From: Xylophilus sp.
GTDB taxonomy: Bacteria; Pseudomonadota; Gammaproteobacteria; Burkholderiales; Burkholderiaceae_C
DNA: 64,000 nucleotides
NCBI GenBank assembly: GCA_009914555.1
Contig: WNDY01000008.1
Location: forward strand, 43,497 to 107,496
Direction: 5' to 3'
The notes under the pieces are model-generated. The model had not been told where the DNA came from and made no database searches. It saw nothing but the letters and a program-made list of their open reading frames with translations. Shown here piece after piece: positions 27,927 through 35,518 of the stretch (the stretch's first letter is position 1; each line of letters begins with the position of its first letter). Both the position numbers and the translations under genes were made by a program.

Positions 27927-29324
27927 ATGACAACACACTCTCCCATCTCCCGCCGCCACCTCTTCGGCGCAGCCAGCGCCGTTGCCGCCGCCACCGTCGG
28001 CCGCGCGGCCCTCGCCGCCTTGCCCGAACCCGCCCGGCGCGACAGCGCCGCCACCGCCGCGCCGCCACTGCCGCCCGACGGCCGGCCCTACCGCCCCGTC
28101 GTCACCCTGAACGGCTGGAGCGCGCCCTGGCGCACGCGCGACGGCGTCAAGGAATTCCACCTCGTTGCCGAGCCCGTGGTGCGCGAGATCGCGCCCGGCA
28201 TGGTCGCCCAGCTCTGGGGCTACAACGGCCAGAGCCCCGGCCCGACGATCGAAGTGGTCGAGGGCGACCGCGTGCGCATCTTCGTCACCAACCGCCTGCC
28301 CGAAGCGACCAGCGTGCACTGGCACGGCCAGCGCCTGCCCAGCGGCATGGACGGCGTGGCGGGGCTGAGCCACCCGGCCATTCCCGCGGGCAGGACCTTC
28401 GTCTACGAATTCACCGCCCGGCGCCCGGGCACCTTCATGTACCACCCGCATGCCGACGAGATGGTGCAGATGGCCATGGGCATGATGGGCCTGTGGATCA
28501 CCCACCCGAAGGCCGCGCACCCGCACATCGCGCGCGTGGACCGCGACTACGCCTTCCTGCTCAACGCCTATGCGATCGAGCCCGGCAGCGCCACGCCGCG
28601 GCCGTCGGAGATGACCAACTTCGACCTCTGGACCTGGAACAGCCGCGCCTGCCCCGGCATCGACAGCCTGCCTGCGCGCCAGGGCGACCGGGTGCGCATC
28701 CGCGTCGGCAACCTGACGATGACCAACCACCCGATCCACCTGCACGGCCACGAATTCACCGTGACCGGCACCGACGGCGGCCCGGTGCCGCCCGCGGCGC
28801 GCTGGCCCGAGGTGGCGACCGACATCGCCGGCGGCCAGATGCGGCAGATCGAGTTTATCGCCGATGAGGAAGGCGACTGGGCGCTGCACTGCCACAAGAG
28901 CCACCACACCATAAACGCGATGGGCCACGACGTGTCCAACCTGATCGGCGTGGACCACCGCGGCCTGGCCGGCCGCATCGCCCGCGTGGTGCCCGACTAC
29001 ATGGCCATGGGCGAGCGCGGCATGGAGGACATGGCCGGGATGGGCGCCCGGATGCCCCTGCCCGACAACACGCTGCCGATGATGACCGGCACCGGCCCGC
29101 ACGGCCCGCTGGGCATGGGCGGCATGTTCAGCGTGCTCAAGGTGCGCCGCGGCCTGGCGCGCGACGACTACCGCGACCCGGGCTGGTATGCCGCCCCGCC
29201 CGGCACCGTCGCACGCGAATGGACCGGCCCGGGGCCGGCGGCGCCCAGCGCGGCCGCCGCGCCGGTGCCGGCCGGCGCGGCCGGCATGCAGGTACACAAG
29301 CCCGGCCACCACCACGGGCATTGA
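27927..29324 (+). CDS. Multicopper oxidase, Tat-exported
   Basis: 465 residues. The N-terminus carries a Tat signal (ISRRHLFGAA). The copper ligands are HWHG (131-134), HPHAD (173-177), HPIHLHGH (268-275) and HCHKSHH (321-327), in the order and spacing of laccase-like oxidases; a Met-rich C-terminal region (MAMGERGMEDMAGMGARM) and a final HKPGHHHGH add further metal-binding capacity. It probably oxidises Cu(I) in the periplasm and complements the cytoplasmic CopA export route. Confidence 0.93.
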   Translation: MTTHSPISRRHLFGAASAVAAATVGRAALAALPEPARRDSAATAAPPLPPDGRPYRPVVTLNGWSAPWRTRDGVKEFHLVAEPVVREIAPGMVAQLWGYNGQSPGPTIEVVEGDRVRIFVTNRLPEATSVHWHGQRLPSGMDGVAGLSHPAIPAGRTFVYEFTARRPGTFMYHPHADEMVQMAMGMMGLWITHPKAAHPHIARVDRDYAFLLNAYAIEPGSATPRPSEMTNFDLWTWNSRACPGIDSLPARQGDRVRIRVGNLTMTNHPIHLHGHEFTVTGTDGGPVPPAARWPEVATDIAGGQMRQIEFIADEEGDWALHCHKSHHTINAMGHDVSNLIGVDHRGLAGRIARVVPDYMAMGERGMEDMAGMGARMPLPDNTLPMMTGTGPHGPLGMGGMFSVLKVRRGLARDDYRDPGWYAAPPGTVAREWTGPGPAAPSAAAAPVPAGAAGMQVHKPGHHHGH

Positions 29325-29357
29325 GGCCGCAGCCCCGGTGCGAAGGCGCCGGCGCTG

Positions 29358-30800
29358 CTACGCCTGCGGCGGCATCTGGAACACCTTGCCCGGGTTCATG
29401 ATCCCCAGCGGATCGAACGCCTGCTTGACCGATCGCATCATGTCCAGCTCCCGCGCCGGCTTGACCTCCTCCAGCCGGGCCACGTGCATGCGCCCGATGC
29501 CGTGCTCCGCGCTGATGCTGCCGTCGAGCGCGACGCTCTCCGCATGGACGATGCCGGTCACCACCGTGGCCGCACGCTCGCGCGCCTCCGCGGTGGAGCA
29601 GCCATCGCGCGGCAGGATGGCGATTACGTGCACGTTGCCGTCGCCGATGTGACCGGCATGGCAGACGGTGGCCTGCGGCACCTCGGCGGCCATGCGCCGT
29701 TCCACGCGCTCGATGAATTCGGGCAGCCGCGAGATCGGCACGGAGGTGTCGTTGGAGATCGAGAAGCCCGCGCGTTTGTTCGCCTCGGACACCGAGTGGC
29801 GAAGTTCCCACAGCCTGCGCGCCTTCGCCTGGTCGGTGGCGACCACGGCGTCGGCCACCAGGTCGGCCTCCATCGCCGCACCCAGCGCGGCTTCCATCTG
29901 CGCGACCGCATCCCAGTCCCTGGCGCTGTCGGCGATCTCGATCAGCACGTACCACGGCGCGTCCAGCGGCATCGGCGCCTGCAGGCCGTGCCCGTGCTGC
30001 ATCACCATCTGCAGCTGCGACCGCGACAGGACCTCGAACGCCTCGATTCGGTCGCCCACCTGGTCCTGCAGGAAGCGCAGCAGGTCGACCGCCTGCCGGA
30101 CCGAGTCGGCCGCGACCATGGCCGATGCCGAAGCCGTCAGCGCCGGAAACAGCTTGAGCACCGCGGCCGTGACGATGCCGAGCGTGCCCTCGGCACCGAT
30201 GAAGAGCTGCTTCATGTCGTAGCCGGTGTTGTCCTTGCGCAGGCTGCGCAGGCCGTTCCAGATGCTGCCGTCGGGCAGCACGGCCTCCAGCCCCATCACC
30301 AGTTCGCGCATGCAGCCGTAGCGCAGCACACCGGTGCCGCCGGCATTGGTCGACACCAGCCCGCCGACCTCGCAGCTGCCGACGCTGCCGAGCAGCAGCG
30401 GGAACAGCCGCCCGTGCTCCTCGGCGCGGGCGCGGACGTCGGCGAGGATGCAGCCGGCGTCCACCGTCATCGCGTTGTCGCGCAGGTCGACGTTGCGGAT
30501 GCGGTTGAGCCGCGAGACGTTGAGCAGGATCGCCGGGCGGTCGGCCGGCGCGACGGCACCACCGGTCAGCCCGGTGTTGCCGCCCTGCGGCACGACGGCG
30601 ACGCCGGCGTCGCCGCACAGGCGCACGATGGCGGCCACTTCCTCGACGGTGCCGGGCAGCACCACCGCCGCGGCCTTCTGGTGGTAGCGGTCGCGCCAGT
30701 CGCGTTCGTAGCTGTCGGTGCGGTCGGGCCCGGTCAGCACGCGGTCCGGCCCGACGAGGGCCGCGGCACGCTGGACGAAGGTTTGCAGATCGAACGGCAT
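29358..30800 (-). CDS. FAD-binding 2-hydroxyacid oxidase/dehydrogenase (GlcD/DLD family)
   Basis: 480 residues. The FAD-binding PCMH domain is marked by VVPQGGNTGLTGGAVAP, GSVGSCEVGGLVSTNAGG and GAEGTLGIVTAAVLKLFP; the C-terminal FAD oxidase domain ends with CHAGHIGDGNVH, SAEHGIGRMH and FDPLGIMNPGKVF. Family members oxidise D-2-hydroxyacids such as D-lactate, glycolate or D-2-hydroxyglutarate to the 2-oxoacid. It is the last gene of a five-gene operon with an RraA-like gene, suggesting that the oxoacid product is the substrate of the next enzyme. Confidence 0.93.
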   Translation of the reverse strand: MPFDLQTFVQRAAALVGPDRVLTGPDRTDSYERDWRDRYHQKAAAVVLPGTVEEVAAIVRLCGDAGVAVVPQGGNTGLTGGAVAPADRPAILLNVSRLNRIRNVDLRDNAMTVDAGCILADVRARAEEHGRLFPLLLGSVGSCEVGGLVSTNAGGTGVLRYGCMRELVMGLEAVLPDGSIWNGLRSLRKDNTGYDMKQLFIGAEGTLGIVTAAVLKLFPALTASASAMVAADSVRQAVDLLRFLQDQVGDRIEAFEVLSRSQLQMVMQHGHGLQAPMPLDAPWYVLIEIADSARDWDAVAQMEAALGAAMEADLVADAVVATDQAKARRLWELRHSVSEANKRAGFSISNDTSVPISRLPEFIERVERRMAAEVPQATVCHAGHIGDGNVHVIAILPRDGCSTAEARERAATVVTGIVHAESVALDGSISAEHGIGRMHVARLEEVKPARELDMMRSVKQAFDPLGIMNPGKVFQMPPQA

Positions 30801-30817
30801 CGGTCGGCGCTCCGGCG

Positions 30818-31558
30818 TCAGCCGCCACGGGGCTGCGCGGCGCGCGCCTCGTAGCGGGCACGCGCCTCGTCGTTGGGCGGATAGAGGCCGGGCAGCGCCG
30901 CGCCGCGGTGCACCTCCTCCAGGATCCAGGCCTCCAGCCGTTCCTGCTCGGGACCGGCGGCCAGCACCTCGTCCAGATGGGCCGGTGAAATCAGGATCGC
31001 ACCGTCGTCGTCCGCCACGACGATGTCGCCCGGGAACACGGCCACGCCGCCGCAGGCCACCGGCTCCTGCCAGCCGACGAAGTGCAGGCTGGCCACGGCC
31101 GCAGGGGCCGCCGTGCCTTGCGTCCAGGTCGGCAACTGGCTGGCCAGGACGCCGCTCACGTCGCGCACCACGCCATCGCTGACCAGCCCCGCGACGCCGC
31201 GATGGCGCATGCGCGCGCACAGGATGTCGCCGAAGATGCCGGCATCGACCACGCCCATCGCATCGACGACGGCCACGCAGCCTGCGGGCATCTGCTCCAC
31301 CGCGACGCGGGTGGACTTCGGCGACGACCATGCCTGCGGCGACGCCAGGTCGTCGCGCATCGGGATGAAGCGCAGCGTGAAGGCCCGCCCGGCGACGCGG
31401 GGCTGGCCCTGGCGCAGCGGCATCGGCCCGCGCAGCCAGACGTTGCGCAGGCCGGCCTTGAAGAGGATGGTGCTGATCGTCGCCGTGGTAATGCCGCACA
31501 GCGTGCGCACGATCTCGGGCGCGAGGGCCTCGGTGGTTTGCGGATGGTCCATGTCCAT
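30818..31558 (-). CDS. RraA-like protein (HMG/CHA aldolase or oxaloacetate decarboxylase family)
   Basis: 246 residues from ATG 31558 (MDMDHPQTTEAL). The RraA fold is recognisable by VAVVDAMGVVDAGIFGDILCARMRHRGVAGLVSDGVVRDV and VFPGDIVVADDDGAILIS. Catalytic members (4-hydroxy-4-methyl-2-oxoglutarate aldolase, oxaloacetate decarboxylase) use a G-x20-R-D motif, and here GDILCARM and SDGVVRDV supply it. The metabolic context argues for an enzyme, not for the RNase E inhibitor. It lies 11 bp after the SDR gene and 17 bp before the oxidase gene. Confidence 0.88.
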   Translation of the reverse strand: MDMDHPQTTEALAPEIVRTLCGITTATISTILFKAGLRNVWLRGPMPLRQGQPRVAGRAFTLRFIPMRDDLASPQAWSSPKSTRVAVEQMPAGCVAVVDAMGVVDAGIFGDILCARMRHRGVAGLVSDGVVRDVSGVLASQLPTWTQGTAAPAAVASLHFVGWQEPVACGGVAVFPGDIVVADDDGAILISPAHLDEVLAAGPEQERLEAWILEEVHRGAALPGLYPPNDEARARYEARAAQPRGG

Positions 31559-31568
31559 GAGGCTCCGG

Positions 31569-32354
31569 CTAGACGCTGGCAATCAGTCCACCGTCGATCC
31601 GCAGGACCGTGCCGGTGATGTAGGAGGCGGCATCGCTGGCGAGGAACACCACGCCCTGGGCGTATTCCTGCGGCGTGCCATAGCGCTTCATCGGGATCGA
31701 CGCCGTGCTCTCCGCCGTCACGTCAGCCACCGGCCGGCCTTCGCGCTCGGCCTTGGCCTGGTCGAGAAAGCCGATGCGCGGCGTGGCGATGCGCCCCGGC
31801 AACACGATGTTGGCGGTCACGCCATCGGCCGCGACCTCGCGCGCCAGCGTCTTGGACCAGCCCACGAGCGAGAGCCGCAGCGCATTGGAGATGCCGAGGT
31901 TCGCAATCGGCGCGACCACGCCCGACGAGGTGCTGGTCACGATGCGGCCCCAGCCCCGGGCCCGCATGCCCGGCAGCACCCGGTCGGTGATGCGGATAAC
32001 GGACAGCACCATCGCCTCGAAGCTCTTCTGCCAGAGCGCCGGGCTCTGCCCATGCGCCGGCGTCGGCGGCGGCCCGCCGGTGTTGTTGATCAGCACGTCG
32101 ACCGGGCCGAGTTGCGCCTCCACCTGCGCGATATGGCCTTCGAGTGCGTCGGCGTCTGCCAGATCCCATGCGAGCGCGCAGGCGGGTACGCCGTGCGCGC
32201 GAACCGCGGCCGCCGTTTCCTCAAGCGCCGACGCATCGACGTCGGCCAGCGCCAGGTTCGCGCCTTCGGCCGCGAACGAGCTTGCAATCGCCCGTCCCAG
32301 GCCGCCGCCGGCACCGAGCACGAGCACCGTGCGGCCTTTCAATCCCAGATCCAT
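31569..32354 (-). CDS. SDR-family protein lacking the catalytic Tyr and Lys
   Basis: 261 residues. The NAD(P)-binding motif GAGGGLGRA (14-22) and NNTG (90-93) are intact, and a Ser is kept at about 143. The catalytic YxxxK is missing: the position expected for Tyr is Ser156 and that for Lys is Arg160 (ISNALRLSLVGWSKTL). Proteins with this variant form a distinct SDR clade that may use a different mechanism or be non-catalytic. It is the third gene of the organic-acid operon. Confidence 0.88.
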   Translation of the reverse strand: MDLGLKGRTVLVLGAGGGLGRAIASSFAAEGANLALADVDASALEETAAAVRAHGVPACALAWDLADADALEGHIAQVEAQLGPVDVLINNTGGPPPTPAHGQSPALWQKSFEAMVLSVIRITDRVLPGMRARGWGRIVTSTSSGVVAPIANLGISNALRLSLVGWSKTLAREVAADGVTANIVLPGRIATPRIGFLDQAKAEREGRPVADVTAESTASIPMKRYGTPQEYAQGVVFLASDAASYITGTVLRIDGGLIASV

Positions 32355-32394
32355 GTTCTGCCTTTCCTTTTGTTCCAGATGAATGGTTCGATGG

Positions 32395-33420
32395 TCACTC
32401 TGGCTGGATACCTGCGGCCTTGACCGCGCGGCTCCAGCGTTGCAGTTCGGCGTCGATCAGGCGGCCGTAGCCGCCAGCGCCGGCCCAGCGCACCTGGGCG
32501 CCACCCGCTTCGACACGCTTGCGCACCGCAGGCCGCCGCGTCGCGGCTTCCACGGCGGCCGCAATGCGGGCCACCACCTCCGGCGGCGTGCCGCGCGGCG
32601 CCATGAAACCCGACCAGGCCACCATCTCCAGCCCCTTGGCGATCGACTCGTCGAGCGTGGGCACGTCGGGCAGCTGCGGCATGCGGCGCAGGCTGGTCAC
32701 GGCCAGCGGCACGAGCTTCCTCTCCTGGGCCTGCGGAATCAGCGTGTTGGCATTGCCGACATAGAAGTCGATATGTCCGCCGAGCAGGTCGGTGATGGCC
32801 GGCGCCTCGCTCTTGTAGGGCACGTGGTTGGCCTCGCTGCCGGTCAGCCGCAGGATCTCGGCGGCAGCCAGGTGGGTGATGTTGCCGCGGCCCGACGACG
32901 CGTAGTTGAGCTGGCCGCGCTTCGCGGCCAGATAGGCCACGAACTCCTTGACGTTCTTCACCGGCATGCGCGGCGACACCACCAGCAGCAGCGGGATGGC
33001 GGCCGCCTGCGCCACCGGCACCAGGTCGCGCCGCGGGTCGTAGGGCAGCCGGGCATACAGCGCAGGGCTGATGGCCAGCGCGGAGGTGTTGTAGAGCAGC
33101 GTGTAGCCGTCGGCCGGCGCCTTGGCCACCGCGTCCGTCGCGATATTGGCATTGGCACCCGGCCGGTTGTCCACCACCAGGGGCTGCCCCAGTTCCTCGG
33201 CCATGGCACTGCAGACCAGCCGCGCCACCGCGTCGGCGCCGCCGCCGGGCGCGAAGCCGATCAGCACCTTGATCGGCCGGTCCGGATAGCGTGCCTGCGC
33301 CAGCGCGCCCTGCCCCAGGGCGGCCAGCGCCGCACCAACGGCGCCGCAGAAGCGGCGTCGCGATGTTGCCGCGGGCGCCGGCGCAATGGATGTGCCGCGC
33401 ATGTCAGGAGCGCTGGTCAT
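32395..33420 (-). CDS. Bug-family tripartite tricarboxylate transporter binding protein
   Basis: 341 residues with a Tat-type leader (SRRRFCGAVGAALAAL). Bug family landmarks are RPIKVLIGFAPGGGADAVARL, NRPGANANIATDAVAKAPADGYTLL and YKSEAPAITDLLGGHIDFY. These periplasmic proteins bind carboxylates for TctAB permeases, but no tctAB genes are in the window, so this may be an orphan binder. It overlaps the second Bug gene upstream by 17 bp. Confidence 0.93.
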   Translation of the reverse strand: MTSAPDMRGTSIAPAPAATSRRRFCGAVGAALAALGQGALAQARYPDRPIKVLIGFAPGGGADAVARLVCSAMAEELGQPLVVDNRPGANANIATDAVAKAPADGYTLLYNTSALAISPALYARLPYDPRRDLVPVAQAAAIPLLLVVSPRMPVKNVKEFVAYLAAKRGQLNYASSGRGNITHLAAAEILRLTGSEANHVPYKSEAPAITDLLGGHIDFYVGNANTLIPQAQERKLVPLAVTSLRRMPQLPDVPTLDESIAKGLEMVAWSGFMAPRGTPPEVVARIAAAVEAATRRPAVRKRVEAGGAQVRWAGAGGYGRLIDAELQRWSRAVKAAGIQPE

Positions 33421-34399
33421 TCCAGGGGATCTCCTTCCACAGCTGGCGGAACTCGGCGTCGCCCTTCTTCACTTCGGCCAGGTAGGCGTCCGGCCTCAGG
33501 TAGCGCAGCGGCGCGAACATGCTTTCGGCCTGTGCCTTGAACTCCGGGTCGGCCACGATCCGGGCGATCGCCTCGGCCAACCGGTGCCGCACCGGCTCCG
33601 GCAGGCCCTTGGGTGCGCCGACGCCGCGCAGGGCCGACAGCAGCACGTCGTAGCCCTGCTCGCGGAACGTGGGCACCTTGTCGTCCATCGGCGACCGCGC
33701 AGCGGCAGCCTGCCCGAGGAAACGCAGCGCCGTTCCCGCCTTCTGGAACTGGAGCACCTTGCCGAAATTGATGACGCCCACCATGACCTGCCCGCCCATC
33801 AGCGCCACGCGCACGTCGCTGGCGCCCTTGTACGGCACGTGGCACAGCCGCACTCCGGCTGCGCGCTCGAACAGCAGCAGCCCCAGGTGATCGTCGGTGC
33901 CCGCGCCGCCGGTGCCGGCGGTGACCTCGTCGGGATGGGCCTTGGCATAGGCAACCAGCGACGCCAGCGAGGGGAAGGCGCTGGACTGCGGCACTGCGAA
34001 CGCCACCGGGTCGTCGACCAGGTTGCCCAGCAGGTCGAAGCCGCTCCACGAGAAACTCGTCTTGCGCTCGATCGGCAGCGTCATCAGCGGCGGTGTGTTG
34101 ATGATGCCGAGCGTGTAGCCGTCCGGCGCGGCCTTGGCCGTCTCGGCCAGGCCGATGGCGCCGCCCGCGCCGGGGCGGTTCTGCACCACGACGGCCGCGC
34201 CGAGCTGCTTCTCGAGATGCCGGGCCAGCAGCCGGGCCAGCAGGTCGGTGCCGCCGCCGGGCGCGAACGACACGATGAGCTGGATCGGGCGCGAGGGCCA
34301 GGACGGTTGCTGCTGCGCGGCGGCCGGAAGGGCCGGCGCCAGCACGGCGACGGCCGCGGCGGCCAGGGCCTGCCTGCGGCCCGGGGCGATGAGATGCAT
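33404..34399 (-). CDS. Second Bug-family substrate-binding protein
   Basis: 331 residues from ATG 34399 (MHLIAPGRRQALA) with a Sec/Tat-like leader ending at AAAQQQP. It shows the same family landmarks as its neighbour (RPIQLIVSFAPGGGTDLLARL, NRPGAGGAIGLAETAKAAPDGYTL, YKGASDVRVALMGGQVMV), yet the two are clearly diverged. It is the first gene of the operon and divergent from a LysR regulator. Two consecutive Bug genes suggest related ligands taken up by one permease elsewhere, or a duplication with altered specificity. Confidence 0.93.
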   Translation of the reverse strand: MHLIAPGRRQALAAAAVAVLAPALPAAAQQQPSWPSRPIQLIVSFAPGGGTDLLARLLARHLEKQLGAAVVVQNRPGAGGAIGLAETAKAAPDGYTLGIINTPPLMTLPIERKTSFSWSGFDLLGNLVDDPVAFAVPQSSAFPSLASLVAYAKAHPDEVTAGTGGAGTDDHLGLLLFERAAGVRLCHVPYKGASDVRVALMGGQVMVGVINFGKVLQFQKAGTALRFLGQAAAARSPMDDKVPTFREQGYDVLLSALRGVGAPKGLPEPVRHRLAEAIARIVADPEFKAQAESMFAPLRYLRPDAYLAEVKKGDAEFRQLWKEIPWNDQRS

Positions 34400-34570
34400 G
34401 GTTCTTGTCTCCGTTGGCTTCGTCACGTCGTCCCGCCGTGGAGGCCGTCCTTCGGATCGGCTGGCAGTGCGCACGGTGAGCGAACGAAGGGCAATGTAGA
34501 CTGCCGCCCGCCGGCAAAAAAGTGAATTTTTCCGCAGGCGATTCTTTCGATTCTGGAAATCATCCGGGGC

Positions 34571-35485
34571 ATGACACTCAAGCAACTCGAGGCGTTCTAC
34601 TGGGCTGCCACCTGCATCAGCTTCGCCGTGGCCGCGGAGCGCAGCCATGTCTCCGGCTCCACCCTGTCGAAGCGCCTGGCCGAGCTGGAGGAGTCGCTGG
34701 GGCTGCAGTTGTTCGACAAGAGCGGCCGCAATGCCGTGCTGACCGTGCATGGCGAGCGGCTGCTGCCGCTGGCCAAGGAGATGCTCGGTCAGGCCGCGGC
34801 GATCCGCACCGTGCTGGGCGCCAGCACCGGTCTCGTGGGCCGCCTGCGCATCGGCATGGGCGAGATGAGCGCCCTCACCTGGCTGCCGCGGCTGGTGGCG
34901 CGTGTCGCCGAACTGCACCCGGACCTGGAACTCGAACCGGTGGTCGGCAACGACGTCTTGCTCGAACGGCGGCTGGAGGATGGCGAACTTGACTGCGCGG
35001 TGCTCGCCGGCCTGTCGTCGCGCGCGACGCTGGCGGCGCAGCCGGTCGCATCCGCCGAACTGGCCTGGGTCGCCGCAGGCACGTTGATCGCGCGGGCCGG
35101 CAGCCGCCAGCCCGCGGCGATGGCCAACCGGTTTGCCTTCATCTCGCTGCCCTCGGGCTCGGGGCCGACGCGTGCACTCGACCGGTGGTCGGCGCAGCAC
35201 GGCACGACCGTCTTCAAGCGGCTCGCCTGCAACAGCTGGGGCGGCGTCGTCGGGCTCATCGCGGAGGGGCTGGGGTTCGGCCTCATGCCGCGGCTCTGGG
35301 CGGAGGACATGGCCGCACTCGGCAAGATCGAGCTGCTCGACGACAGCGAGGACGTGCCGCCGCTCGAATACGTGCTGCAGTGGCGGCGCGACGATGCGCG
35401 GCATGCGGTGGCCGAGATGCGCGGCCTCGTGGCCGACATGATCGGCTTCAGCACGCCGCGCTGCTTCATCCCGCCGGCCAGCTGA
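34571..35485 (+). CDS. LysR-family regulator, divergent from the organic-acid operon
   Basis: 304 residues. The N-terminal helix-turn-helix (FAVAAERSHVSGSTLSKRLAELE) is followed by a substrate-binding domain (GRLRIGMGEMSALTWLPRL). Divergence from the Bug-Bug-SDR-RraA-oxidase operon across a 171-bp spacer suggests that it controls that operon. The AT-rich palindrome AAAAAGTGAATTTTT at about 34517 in the spacer is a candidate operator. Its C-terminus approaches the end of bglX. Confidence 0.92.
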   Translation: MTLKQLEAFYWAATCISFAVAAERSHVSGSTLSKRLAELEESLGLQLFDKSGRNAVLTVHGERLLPLAKEMLGQAAAIRTVLGASTGLVGRLRIGMGEMSALTWLPRLVARVAELHPDLELEPVVGNDVLLERRLEDGELDCAVLAGLSSRATLAAQPVASAELAWVAAGTLIARAGSRQPAAMANRFAFISLPSGSGPTRALDRWSAQHGTTVFKRLACNSWGGVVGLIAEGLGFGLMPRLWAEDMAALGKIELLDDSEDVPPLEYVLQWRRDDARHAVAEMRGLVADMIGFSTPRCFIPPAS

Positions 35486-35518
35486 CCGGGCGGCGCAAGG
35501 CCGCCGCGCGGCAGGTGG

